A stretch of 39,031 bases of DNA from Alphaproteobacteria bacterium (GTDB taxonomy: Bacteria; Pseudomonadota; Alphaproteobacteria; Rhodobacterales; Rhodobacteraceae). The position numbers were made by a program, and so were the translations under genes. Every line of letters starts with the position of its first letter. Position 1 is the first letter of the stretch. The stretch lies in the NCBI GenBank assembly GCA_030424645.1, contig JAUHWP010000016.1:1-39031 (forward strand), written 5' to 3'. Of the stretch, positions 15,309 through 23,713 are shown piece after piece. Below the pieces are notes generated by a model. The model saw only the letters and a program-made list of their open reading frames with translations. It was not told the DNA's origin and did no database searches.

Positions 15309-16820
15309 ATGAGTGTTCTCGACGACAACATCGCAAAGGCCCAACAGCATATGGCGGGGTTCCGTGACACCGGCGTGATGAACCACATTGCCGGGCAATC
15401 CGTTCCGGCGCTTTCGGGGCAGACTTTCGAAACCGTTTCGCCGGTGGACCTTTCGGTTCTGGCCAAGGTCGCGAAGGGCGCGGAAGCGGATATCGACGCG
15501 GCTGTGGCCGCCGCCAAAGAGGCCTTTCCGGCCTGGTCGAAAATGCCCGGCGCCGAGCGTCGCAAGGTCCTGATCAACGTGGCCGAGGCCATCGAGGCGC
15601 GTGCGGAAGAGATCGCCTTTACCGAGTGCATGGATACCGGGCAGGCCTTGCGTTTCATGTCCAAGGCCGCGATCCGCGGTGCGGCGAATTTCCGGTTCTT
15701 TGCCGACCAGGCGCCCCAGGCGGAAGACGGCGATGTCACGCGCACGCCCACGCAGATGAACACGACCTCGCGCCGTCCGATCGGGCCGGTGGGGGTGATC
15801 ACGCCCTGGAACACGCCCTTTATGCTGTCCACCTGGAAGATTGCCCCGGCGCTGGCGGCCGGTTGCACGGTGGTGCACAAACCCGCCGAGTTCAGCCCGA
15901 TGACCGCCAAGCTGCTGGTCGAGATCGCGGAAAGCGCGGGTCTGCCCAAGGGTGTGCTGAACGTGGTCAACGGCTTCGGTGAAGACGCGGGCAAGCGTCT
16001 GACCGAACACCCGGATATCAAGGCCATCGCCTTTGTCGGCGAAAGCCGCACCGGGTCGATGATCATGGCGCAGGGCGCCAAGACCCTGAAACGCGTGCAT
16101 TTCGAACTGGGCGGCAAAAACCCGGTCATTGTCTTTGACGATGCAGATATCGACCGCGCGGTCGATGCGGCCACGTTCATGATCTATTCGCTGAACGGTG
16201 AACGCTGCACGTCATCCTCGCGCCTGCTGGTGCAGGAGAGCATTTATGACGAGGTATGCGCCCGCGTTGCGGATGTGGCCAAACGCATCAAGGTCGGCCA
16301 TCCCTTGGACCCCGAGACCGTGGTGGGGCCGCTGATCCATCCCGAGCACGAAACCAAGGTCCTGTCCTATTTCGACAAGGCGCGCGCGCAAGGGGCGACC
16401 ATCGCGGCCGGCGGCAAGAAGATCGGCGAGGACGGCTGCTATGTCGCGCCGACGCTGTTCACGCAGGCGACGAACGACATGGCCGTGGCGCAAGAGGAAA
16501 TCTTCGGTCCGGTGCTGACCGCAATCCCCTTCAAGGATGAAGATGACGCGCTGCGCCTTGCCAATGACGTGCAATACGGTCTTGCAGCGTATCTCTGGAC
16601 CAACGACCTGAACCGCGCGATGCGCATGACCGACAATCTTGAAGCGGGGATGATGTGGGTCAACTCGGAAAACATCCGGCACCTGCCGACGCCGTTCGGA
16701 GGGGTCAAAGCCAGCGGCATTGGCCGCGACGGCGGGGACTGGTCCTTTGATTTCTACATGGAAACCGTGAATGTCAGCTTCCCGCGGGCATATCATAAGA
16801 TACCGAAACTTGGCGGCTGA
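15309..16820 (+). CDS. hpaE: 5-carboxymethyl-2-hydroxymuconate semialdehyde dehydrogenase
   Basis: This 503-residue NAD-dependent aldehyde dehydrogenase oxidises the ring-cleavage semialdehyde to 5-carboxymethyl-2-hydroxymuconate. Catalytic positions are intact: Asn168 in TPWNTP, Glu266 in FELGGK and Cys300 in NGERCTSSSRL. The ERCTSSSR form of the cysteine motif and the C-terminal VNSENIRHLPTPFGG are characteristic of HpaE. The length agrees with the family (about 490). It lies between hpaF and hpaD. Unlike the deleted aldehyde dehydrogenase upstream, this copy is complete. Confidence 0.93.
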   Translation: MSVLDDNIAKAQQHMAGFRDTGVMNHIAGQSVPALSGQTFETVSPVDLSVLAKVAKGAEADIDAAVAAAKEAFPAWSKMPGAERRKVLINVAEAIEARAEEIAFTECMDTGQALRFMSKAAIRGAANFRFFADQAPQAEDGDVTRTPTQMNTTSRRPIGPVGVITPWNTPFMLSTWKIAPALAAGCTVVHKPAEFSPMTAKLLVEIAESAGLPKGVLNVVNGFGEDAGKRLTEHPDIKAIAFVGESRTGSMIMAQGAKTLKRVHFELGGKNPVIVFDDADIDRAVDAATFMIYSLNGERCTSSSRLLVQESIYDEVCARVADVAKRIKVGHPLDPETVVGPLIHPEHETKVLSYFDKARAQGATIAAGGKKIGEDGCYVAPTLFTQATNDMAVAQEEIFGPVLTAIPFKDEDDALRLANDVQYGLAAYLWTNDLNRAMRMTDNLEAGMMWVNSENIRHLPTPFGGVKASGIGRDGGDWSFDFYMETVNVSFPRAYHKIPKLGG

Positions 16821-16846
16821 CGCGCCGCAACCGGGAGGAAATAGAA

Positions 16847-17698
16847 ATGGGTGAAATCGTACTTGCCGCCAAATGCACACATGTGCCCACCATGCTCATG
16901 TCCGAACAGGACGGTCCGGTCAAAGGCAAGCGCCAGGCGGCCATCGACGGGCATATCGAGATTGCCCGCCGCGCCAAGGAACTGGGCGCGGATACGGTGG
17001 TGATCTGTGACACGCACTGGGTGATCAACGCGGGCTTTCACATCAACGCGAACGACCGCTTCAAGGGGCTGTTCACGTCGAACGAGTTCCCGCAGTTCAT
17101 CCAGGACATGGAATACGACTATGAAGGCAACCCGGAACTTGGCGATGCGATTGCCAAGACCGCGTCCGACCTGGGTGTCTATACCCTGTCGCACCACCTC
17201 GATAGTCTCGAACTGGAATATGGCAGCCTCGTGCCGATGCGGTTCATGAGCCGGGCGCACGGGATGAAGGTGGTGTCCATCGCCGCCTGGTGCACGGTGC
17301 ACGACCATCAGGAAAGCCGCGTCGTGGGCGAGGCGATCCGCAAGGCGGTCGAGGCCAGCGATAACAAGGTGCTTCTGGTTGCGTCGGGCAGCCTGTCGCA
17401 CAAGATCTGGGCCAACAAGGATTATGCCGCCAACAACGGCACGTTCACCATCTCGTCCGAATTCAACCGGCAGATGGACCTGCATGTACTGGACATGTGG
17501 CAGCGGGGCGATCATGCCACGTTCCTCAAGATGTTGCCCGAATATGCCGAATTCTGCTGCGGCGAGGGGTCGATGCACGACACGGCGATGCTTTACGGCG
17601 CGTTGGGCTGGGACAGCTACGACAAGGAATGCGAGGTCGTGACCGAGTATTTCCCGTCGTCCGGCACCGGCCAGACCAACGTCATTTTCCCCGTCTGA
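16847..17698 (+). CDS. hpaD: Homoprotocatechuate 2,3-dioxygenase, LigB type (class III extradiol)
   Basis: This 283-residue ring-cleavage enzyme aligns closely, from memory, with E. coli HpaD. Matching segments are LAAKCTHVPTM at the N-terminus with a metal-binding histidine, VICDTHWVINAGFHIN near residues 52-67, YTLSHHLDSLELEYGSLVPMRFM, and LPEYAEFCCGEGSMHDTAMLYGALGW near the end. It opens the ring of 3,4-dihydroxyphenylacetate at the 2,3 bond using non-haem iron. GGGAGGAAA precedes the ATG. It is followed after 16 bases by an unrelated dioxygenase for the same reaction. Confidence 0.93.
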   Translation: MGEIVLAAKCTHVPTMLMSEQDGPVKGKRQAAIDGHIEIARRAKELGADTVVICDTHWVINAGFHINANDRFKGLFTSNEFPQFIQDMEYDYEGNPELGDAIAKTASDLGVYTLSHHLDSLELEYGSLVPMRFMSRAHGMKVVSIAAWCTVHDHQESRVVGEAIRKAVEASDNKVLLVASGSLSHKIWANKDYAANNGTFTISSEFNRQMDLHVLDMWQRGDHATFLKMLPEYAEFCCGEGSMHDTAMLYGALGWDSYDKECEVVTEYFPSSGTGQTNVIFPV

Positions 17699-17714
17699 CA
17701 GAAAGGAAAAGACC

Positions 17715-18695
17715 ATGCCCATTCCCGCCCCGAACCTGTATCCGCCGTTCAACATCATCCGTCTAAGCCATGTCGACTTCGGCGTCACGGATCTGGCTGC
17801 GTCCAAGGCGTTCTATGTCGACACGCTTGGCCTGCAGATCACGGACGAGGATGCAGATACCGTCTTCCTGCGTGCGATGGAAGAACGCGGGCATCATTGC
17901 ATGGTCTTGCACCAATCCGATGTGCCACATGTCAAGGCGCTGTCCTTCAAGGTGTTCGATGAAGAACAGCTTGAAAAAGCCCATGACTGGTTCACCGCGC
18001 GTGGGCACAGTGTGGCCTGGGTCGAGCGTCCCTATCAGGGGCGCACTCTGGCCACCCACGATCACCTGGGTATGCCGATCGAGTTCTATTTCAAGATGGA
18101 CCGGCTGGAACCGATCCACCAGAAATACGCGCTTTACAAAGGTGTGAAGCCGCTCAGGATCGACCATTTCAATTGCTTCGTGCCGGATGTGGACGCGGCG
18201 GTCGGCTTTTACAACGAAATCGGCTTCCGCGTCACGGAATACACCGAGGACGAGGACAGCAAGCGCCTGTGGGCCGCATGGACCCATCGCAAGGGCGGTG
18301 TGCATGACATTGCTTTTACAAATGGCCTTGGCCCACGCCTGCACCACACGGCGTTCTGGGTCCCCACGCCCCTGAACATCATCGACCTTTGCGACCTGAT
18401 GGCCACCACCGGCTATGTCACCAATATCGAGCGTGGACCCGGTCGGCACGGCATATCGAATGCGTTCTTCCTTTACATCCTCGATCCCGATGGGCACCGG
18501 ATCGAAATCTATTGCTCGGATTATCAGACGGTTGACCCGGACCTTGAAGCGATCAAGTGGGATCTGAAGGACCCGCAGCGCCAGACGCTCTGGGGTGCGC
18601 CCGCTCCGCGTTCGTGGTTCGAACATGGTTCGTTGTTCGACGGGTTGGAACCCGAGCCATCGACGCTTGGTGCGTCGCCCATCGTTGCACCGTGA
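17715..18695 (+). CDS. Homoprotocatechuate 2,3-dioxygenase, vicinal-oxygen-chelate type (class I extradiol)
   Basis: This 326-residue protein has two glyoxalase-like modules. The C-terminal module keeps the metal ligands known from Brevibacterium fuscum HPCD: His151 (RIDHFN), His211 (GPRLHHTAF) and Glu264 (GHRIEIY). It also keeps the acid-base His197 (GGVHDIAF) and the long match GPGRHGISNAF.LYILDPDG. HPCD cleaves 3,4-dihydroxyphenylacetate with Fe(II) or Mn(II). The protein is about 40 residues shorter than the Brevibacterium enzyme at the C-terminus, which there closes the active site, and this may alter kinetics. It shares no ancestry with the HpaD gene just upstream, so the operon carries two enzymes for one step. 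A different catechol as preferred substrate is possible. Confidence 0.88.
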   Translation: MPIPAPNLYPPFNIIRLSHVDFGVTDLAASKAFYVDTLGLQITDEDADTVFLRAMEERGHHCMVLHQSDVPHVKALSFKVFDEEQLEKAHDWFTARGHSVAWVERPYQGRTLATHDHLGMPIEFYFKMDRLEPIHQKYALYKGVKPLRIDHFNCFVPDVDAAVGFYNEIGFRVTEYTEDEDSKRLWAAWTHRKGGVHDIAFTNGLGPRLHHTAFWVPTPLNIIDLCDLMATTGYVTNIERGPGRHGISNAFFLYILDPDGHRIEIYCSDYQTVDPDLEAIKWDLKDPQRQTLWGAPAPRSWFEHGSLFDGLEPEPSTLGASPIVAP

Positions 18696-18702
18696 GGCCG
18701 AG

Positions 18703-20151
18703 ATGCTGAAGGATGCGTCGTTGCTGAAGGAAGCCGCACTGGTCGGCGCGGACTGGATTGCCGCAGGGGACGGTGCGATTGCCGTTACCAACCCCGCGAC
18801 AGGCAAGACCATCGGTCATGTGCCGAATCTTGGGGCGGCGGAGACCGAAATCGCCATCGCCGCCGCCGAGGCTGCGCAAAAGGACTGGGCTGAACGCATC
18901 GCCAAGGAACGTGCAACCGTCCTGCGGTGCTGGTACGAGCTGATGGTCGGGAATGCCGACGATCTTGCCCGGATCCTGACCATGGAGCAGGGCAAACCGC
19001 TGGTCGAGGCGAGGGGAGAGATCCTTTATGGCGCCTCGTTCATCGAGTGGTTCGCGGAAGAGGCGCGGCGCGTTTATGGCGACGTGGTTCCCGGTCATGC
19101 CCCGGACAAGCGGATCGTCGTCATCAAGCAACCCATCGGGGTCGTGGCCGCCATCACGCCCTGGAATTTTCCGAATGCCATGATCACCCGCAAGGCTGGC
19201 CCGGCGCTGGCCGCCGGCTGTGCAATGGTGCTGAAACCTGCGTCGCAAACCCCCTTCTCGGCCATTGCGCTTGCGGTTCTGGCCCAGCGTGCCGGCCTTC
19301 CGGCTGGCCTGTTCTCGGTCATCACCGGCGCGGCCCGCGCCATTGGCGGGGCGATGACGGCCAGTGACACGGTGCGCAAACTGACCTTCACCGGTTCGAC
19401 CGAGGTGGGGGTCGAATTGATGCGCCAATCTGCGCCCACGGTGAAGAAACTGGCGCTGGAACTGGGAGGCAACGCGCCCTTTATCGTTTTTGACGATGCC
19501 GATCTGGATGCCGCGGTCGAAGGTGCAATCATCTCGAAGTTTCGTAACAACGGGCAAACCTGTGTCTGTGCCAACCGCATTTACGTTCAGTCCGGGGTCT
19601 ATGATGCGTTTGCCGAAAAGCTGAGCACCAGGTTGGCCACGCTGAAGGTCGGCGACGGTCTTGACGAGGATACGGTCTTTGGGCCGCTGATCGACGCAAA
19701 TGCTGTTGCCAAGGTCGAAGAACACATCGCGGACGCCACCAGTAAAGGCGCCAGGCTGGTCACTGGCGGTGCACGTCACGCTTTGGGTGGAACCTTCTTT
19801 GAACCGACCGTCCTGACCGGTGTCACGCAGGACATGGCAGTCGCCAGCGAAGTAACCTTTGGCCCTGTCGCCCCGCTGTTCCGTTTTGAAACAGACGCCG
19901 ATGTCGTGGCCATGTCCAACGACACCGAATTTGGCCTTGCCTCGTATTTTTTCACCCGCGATCTGGCGCGGGCCTGGAAGGCGGGCGAGCAGTTGGAATA
20001 CGGGATGGTCGGGATCAACACCGGACTTATCTCGACCGCCGAAGCCCCCTTTGGCGGGATCAAATCCTCGGGTCTCGGGCGCGAGGGATCGCGCTATGGC
20101 ATCGAGGAGTTCGTAGAAATCAAATATCTCTGCTTCGGCGGAATAGCCTGA
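18703..20151 (+). CDS. gabD: Succinate-semialdehyde dehydrogenase (NAD(P)+)
   Basis: This 482-residue aldehyde dehydrogenase of the GabD type has Asn155 (TPWNFP), Glu253 (ELGGNAP) and catalytic Cys287 in NNGQTCVCANRIYVQ. The CVCANR form, with a second cysteine two residues on, is typical of succinate-semialdehyde dehydrogenases. ATG 18703 lies eight bases after the previous stop codon. The HpaI aldolase in this operon releases pyruvate and succinate semialdehyde, so this enzyme feeds the product into the TCA cycle as succinate. The specificity is inferred from both motif and operon. Confidence 0.88.
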   Translation: MLKDASLLKEAALVGADWIAAGDGAIAVTNPATGKTIGHVPNLGAAETEIAIAAAEAAQKDWAERIAKERATVLRCWYELMVGNADDLARILTMEQGKPLVEARGEILYGASFIEWFAEEARRVYGDVVPGHAPDKRIVVIKQPIGVVAAITPWNFPNAMITRKAGPALAAGCAMVLKPASQTPFSAIALAVLAQRAGLPAGLFSVITGAARAIGGAMTASDTVRKLTFTGSTEVGVELMRQSAPTVKKLALELGGNAPFIVFDDADLDAAVEGAIISKFRNNGQTCVCANRIYVQSGVYDAFAEKLSTRLATLKVGDGLDEDTVFGPLIDANAVAKVEEHIADATSKGARLVTGGARHALGGTFFEPTVLTGVTQDMAVASEVTFGPVAPLFRFETDADVVAMSNDTEFGLASYFFTRDLARAWKAGEQLEYGMVGINTGLISTAEAPFGGIKSSGLGREGSRYGIEEFVEIKYLCFGGIA

Positions 20152-20161
20152 GGAGGCTCCC

Positions 20162-21037
20162 ATGACAATCACATCCGCCCGTATCGCCGCCTTTCATGCC
20201 AACGGCGCCGACCGCTATGGCGTCGTTACAGAGGCCGGAATCATTGACCTGACACCCGAGTTTGGCGCGCGGTTCAAAGGGCTGAAAGAGGTCATCGAGG
20301 CCGGTGCGCTTTCTGATCTGGTCGCGGCTGCCGACGGTCGTGCGCCCAGCTATCGCGAAGAGGATGTGACCTATCTCATCCCCATCGCCAACCCCGAAAA
20401 GCTGATCTGTATCGGCGTGAACTTTCCCGACCGGAATGCCGAATACAAGGATGGACAAGAGGCCCCGGGCCGTCCGTCGATGTTCATCCGCTTTCCGCGG
20501 TCCTTTGTCGGACACGGCCAGAACCTTGTCCGCCCGCCGGAATCCGAGCAACTGGATTACGAGGGTGAAGTCACGATCGTGATCGGCAAGGGCGGGCGTC
20601 GCATCGCGCGCGAGGATGCCTATGACCATATTGCGGCCCTTACGCTTTGCAACGAAGGCACGATCCGCGACTGGGTGCGCCATGCCAAGTTCAACGTGAC
20701 CCAGGGCAAGAACTGGGACGCGACCGGCGCGATCGGTCCGTGGCTGGTCCCGTTCGAGCGCGCCGAGCAGCTGGATGACATCAAGCTTGAAACGCGGGTA
20801 AACGGCGAGGTGCGCCAGTCCGACCGCACCGGCCGGATGATGTATGACTTCCGCTATATCGTGAACTATGTCTCGACCTTCTGCACCCTGGTGCCGGGCG
20901 ACGTGATCGTCTGTGGCACGCCCACCGGCGCAGGGGCGCGGTTCGATCCTCCGATCTGGCTGAAGCCCGGCGATGTCATCGAGGTCGAAGCCGAAGGGAT
21001 CGGCATCCTGCGCAACGGCGTCGAGGACGAGCAATGA
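20162..21037 (+). CDS. hpaG: Fumarylacetoacetate hydrolase family protein: OPET decarboxylase / HHDD isomerase (single-module HpaG)
   Basis: This 291-residue member of the FAH family has the metal-binding site visible in LDYEGEVTIVIGK (Glu-x-Glu pattern) and the catalytic stretch LIPIANPEKLICIGVNFPDRNAEY. WDATGAIGPWLVP, GRMMYDFRYIVNYVS and DVIVCGTPTGAG also follow the family. In E. coli, HpaG is a fused duplication that decarboxylates 5-oxo-pent-3-ene-1,2,5-tricarboxylate and then isomerises the product; here only one module is present. It overlaps hpaH by four bases (ATGA). Whether this single protein does both steps cannot be told from sequence. Confidence 0.85.
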   Translation: MTITSARIAAFHANGADRYGVVTEAGIIDLTPEFGARFKGLKEVIEAGALSDLVAAADGRAPSYREEDVTYLIPIANPEKLICIGVNFPDRNAEYKDGQEAPGRPSMFIRFPRSFVGHGQNLVRPPESEQLDYEGEVTIVIGKGGRRIAREDAYDHIAALTLCNEGTIRDWVRHAKFNVTQGKNWDATGAIGPWLVPFERAEQLDDIKLETRVNGEVRQSDRTGRMMYDFRYIVNYVSTFCTLVPGDVIVCGTPTGAGARFDPPIWLKPGDVIEVEAEGIGILRNGVEDEQ

Positions 21038-21831
21038 CCCCCGACGAGATCACGACGGCCGCCGCCGATCTTCTGCGGGCCGAAGAGACAGGCCAGCAGA
21101 TCGGCCTTCTGTCGCGTCGGCACCCGGGCATCACGCTTGACGATGCCTATGCCATCCAGTCCGCGCAGATGGCGCAGAAACTGGCTGCGGGTCGCAAGAT
21201 CATCGGCTGGAAGATCGGCCTGACCTCGAAGGTGATGCAGGATGCGCTGGGCATCGACACGCCGGATTCGGGCGTTCTGTATGATGATATGCTGTTTCAG
21301 ACCGGCGGCACCGTGCCCGCGGGGCGGTTCATCCAGCCCCGTGTCGAGGCCGAGATCGCCTTTGTCATGAAAGCGCCGCTGGACGGTGATGTCACCCGCG
21401 ACGATGTGCTGGCGGCAACCGAAACCGTGGTGCCGTCGCTTGAAATCCTCGATACGCGCATTCTGCGTGTCGATCCCGACACCGGGCAACCCCGCGTGAT
21501 CTTCGATACCGTGTCGGACAATGCCGCCAATGCAGGCATCGTGCTGGGGGCCGAGCGTCACGCCCCGGATGCACATGACCTGCGCTGGACCGGTGCCATC
21601 GTTCGCAAGAACGACGAGGTGGTTGCCACCGGTCTTGGAGCAGCGGTTCTGGACGATCCGGTGATGGGGATTGTCTGGCTGGCCCGGCGTATGCACCAAT
21701 ATGGACAACGTATCGAAGCGGGGCAGGTTATTCTGTCCGGCAGCTTCATTGCACCGATCGAATGCCCGCCGGGCACCGTCATCGACGCCGATTTCGGCGG
21801 CTTTGGCGCGGTTTCCATTTCTTTTGATTGA
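21034..21831 (+). CDS. hpaH: 2-oxo-hept-3-ene-1,7-dioate hydratase
   Basis: This 265-residue protein of the hydratase/decarboxylase branch of the FAH superfamily adds water to 2-oxo-hept-3-ene-1,7-dioate to give the aldolase substrate. Family segments include SRRHPGITLDDAYAIQ, GWKIGLTSKVMQDALGI, VEAEIAFVMKAPL with the metal-binding Glu-x-Glu, and LSGSFIAPIECPPGTVIDADFGG at the C-terminus. Its length is close to E. coli HpaH (267). The start overlaps the hpaG stop codon, which suggests coupled translation. Confidence 0.92.
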   Translation: MTPDEITTAAADLLRAEETGQQIGLLSRRHPGITLDDAYAIQSAQMAQKLAAGRKIIGWKIGLTSKVMQDALGIDTPDSGVLYDDMLFQTGGTVPAGRFIQPRVEAEIAFVMKAPLDGDVTRDDVLAATETVVPSLEILDTRILRVDPDTGQPRVIFDTVSDNAANAGIVLGAERHAPDAHDLRWTGAIVRKNDEVVATGLGAAVLDDPVMGIVWLARRMHQYGQRIEAGQVILSGSFIAPIECPPGTVIDADFGGFGAVSISFD

Positions 21832-21840
21832 GGTTTCGTC

Positions 21841-22611
21841 ATGCCCGCACCTGTGAACACCTTCAAGGCCCGGCTCAAGGCGGGCGATACGCAGATCGGC
21901 CTCTGGGTCGGTCTGGGCGATCCCTCGGTCGCCGAACTTGCTGCCGGATGCGGGTTCGACTGGCTGGTTATTGACGGCGAACACGGCCCCAACGGGTTGC
22001 GCGACGTGCTGGCGCAACTGCGGGCGGTCGGCGGCAAGTCGCACCCGGTTGTGCGGGTGCGCGATGACAACCGTGCCGAGATAAAGCAGATGCTGGATAT
22101 CGGGGCGCAAACCCTGTTGGTGCCCATGATCGAAAGCGGCGCGCAGGCCCGCGAGGTCGTGCGTTCTGTCCTGTATCCGCCTGCGGGCGTGCGTGGTGTG
22201 GGCGCGGCGCTGGCGCGGGCGTCCGATTACAACGGTGTCCCCGACTATCTGGAAACCGCCAACAACGAGGTTTGCCTGATCCTTCAGGTCGAAAACATGG
22301 CCGGGATCGACGCGCTGGACGATATTCTTGCGGTGGACGGTGTCGATGGCGTCTTTGTCGGCCCCGCTGACCTGGCGGCCGATATGGGCCATCTGGGACA
22401 GCCCGGCGCCCCCGAGGTGCAAGCCCTGGTGAATGACACGCTATCGCGTATCCATGGCGCCGGTGTGGCTGCCGGTATCCTGACCTCGGACCGTCGGCTG
22501 GCCAAGGGCTATGCCGATATGGGGGTCGAATTCCTTGCCGTCGGGTCGGACGTGGGGGTTTTGCGCGCGGGTCTGACGGGGTTGCGCGATGCCTTCCGGC
22601 AACGACGGTAA
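21841..22611 (+). CDS. hpaI: 4-hydroxy-2-oxoheptanedioate aldolase
   Basis: This 256-residue class II aldolase of the HpcH/HpaI family splits 4-hydroxy-2-oxoheptanedioate into pyruvate and succinate semialdehyde. The metal and substrate site is visible: WLVIDGEHGPN with His48, VVRVRDDN with the conserved arginine, the LILQVENMAGI glutamate segment, and VFVGPADLAADMG. It is nine bases after hpaH and is the last intact gene of the operon; a hairpin with a T-rich tail follows about 40 bases downstream. Confidence 0.93.
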   Translation: MPAPVNTFKARLKAGDTQIGLWVGLGDPSVAELAAGCGFDWLVIDGEHGPNGLRDVLAQLRAVGGKSHPVVRVRDDNRAEIKQMLDIGAQTLLVPMIESGAQAREVVRSVLYPPAGVRGVGAALARASDYNGVPDYLETANNEVCLILQVENMAGIDALDDILAVDGVDGVFVGPADLAADMGHLGQPGAPEVQALVNDTLSRIHGAGVAAGILTSDRRLAKGYADMGVEFLAVGSDVGVLRAGLTGLRDAFRQRR

Positions 22612-22650
22612 GGCGCAAGATGTGAAGCAAACCGGGACATCCGCAATTGC

Positions 22651-22674
22651 AGGCGTGATCTGAACGCCTTTCTT
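22651..22674 (+). terminator. Probable terminator of the hpa operon
   Basis: A 6-bp stem (AGGCGT / ACGCCT) with a 7-base loop is followed by TTCTT. It lies 40 bases past the hpaI stop codon. The stem is short and the T-run is interrupted, so termination may be partial. Confidence 0.4.
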
Positions 22675-22750
22675 GCGCGCGACCCCAATCGTGGCAGGCA
22701 ACAGGAATGCCGCGCTGCACAAATGATAAGGGAGGCCCGGAGTTTTCTGA

Positions 22751-22955
22751 AATCATATCGCGGCACTTGCGGTCGTGGCCTCGGCCATGGGAACCGCTGC
22801 ACATGCCCAGCAAACCCTGTCAGCCAAGGGCCGTGCCATCATCCAGCTTGTTGCCGGGCTTGAAAACGGCAAGGGGTATGAAGGCGTGCAGTCCAACTGG
22901 GGTCAGATGCCGCAGATCATTTCGGACTGGTCCGGTAATGCCCCCGCGCGACCGA
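22751..22955 (+). pseudogene. Remnant of a gene for an exported protein
   Basis: The 400-base gap between hpaI and the response regulator has one protein-like stretch and otherwise nothing recognisable. Reading from 22751, the frame gives a signal-peptide-like segment (AALAVVASAMGTAAHAQQ, with an AHA/QQ cleavage site) and about 40 further plausible residues up to about 22950, after which the sequence loses protein character. GGGAGG lies upstream at 22730-22735, but no ATG, GTG or TTG is in the right place; a stop codon sits at 22748-22750 in this frame. It looks like the broken 5' end of a gene whose remainder was deleted. I do not recognise the family. Confidence 0.35.
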
Positions 22956-23011
22956 TGGCGCGGATAAGGCGCAATCCTAAAGCGTTTCGTGCCGGATACC
23001 CGGTGTGGGCG

Positions 23012-23713
23012 CTATCCCCACTTCACGTCGCCCAGAAAGATATACCCGGCGCCATAGATCGTCTTGATCAGGCGCGGATTCTTGGGATCCTCTTTCAACT
23101 TGGTGCGCAGGCGCGAGATGCGGACATCCATGGCGCGGTCGAAGCTTTCGCCGGCAACGCCGCCAAGGGTTTCCTGCATCTGGGCGCGTGAAATCAGGCG
23201 TTTGGGGGCGTCAAGGAACAGGCGCAGCACCTCGCCTTCGGCATGGGAAAAGGCCGTTTCCTCGCCGCTTTCGTCTTCAAGGATGTAGCGGTCGAAATGC
23301 GCCGTCCAGCCGTTGAAGCGGGCGGTTTGCGAGGATTTCACGCCCGATTTCGGGCTGCGCAACCGGGCGCGGACACGGGCGACGACCTCGGACGGCTCGA
23401 AGGGTTTGATGATATAGTCATCCGCCCCCAACTCCAGCCCCGTCACCCGATCCTGCACCTGCGTGCGGCCCGAGATGATGATCACCGACGCACCGCTTTC
23501 CAAGGCCAACCGGTGCACCAGGCTCAGACCGTCGCGGTCTGGCAGGCCAAGATCGACAAGGCAAACATCGGGGGACATCGAATTCAACGCGGCTTCAAAC
23601 TCCGTGGCGCGGGCGAAACTGGCGGTGCGAAAGCCCGCATCCTCAAGCGCGTCCGACAGCATCCGGCGAATTTCGGGTTCGTCATCGAGGATGGCAACCA
23701 TGGGCTGGGTCAT
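23012..23713 (-). CDS. Two-component response regulator, OmpR/PhoB type
   Basis: This 233-residue protein has a receiver domain (residues 5-118) with the acidic pair AILDDEPE, phospho-accepting Asp54 (CLVDLGLPD) and Lys103 (DDYIIKPF). It is followed by a winged-helix DNA-binding domain (about 130-228) ending in RISRLRTKLKEDPKNPRLIKTIYGAGYIF, the standard OmpR-family wing. Its start codon overlaps the end of the histidine kinase gene in ATGA, so the two form a cognate pair. Its likely targets include the divergent acyl-CoA synthetase/ABC transporter operon, by position only. Confidence 0.92.
   Translation of the reverse strand: MTQPMVAILDDEPEIRRMLSDALEDAGFRTASFARATEFEAALNSMSPDVCLVDLGLPDRDGLSLVHRLALESGASVIIISGRTQVQDRVTGLELGADDYIIKPFEPSEVVARVRARLRSPKSGVKSSQTARFNGWTAHFDRYILEDESGEETAFSHAEGEVLRLFLDAPKRLISRAQMQETLGGVAGESFDRAMDVRISRLRTKLKEDPKNPRLIKTIYGAGYIFLGDVKWG

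Noticed and set aside
18553-20172. A 539-codon minus-strand frame opposite the succinate-semialdehyde dehydrogenase
   Set aside because: It is a shadow of a strongly supported gene with intact catalytic motifs; the antisense product shows no domain.
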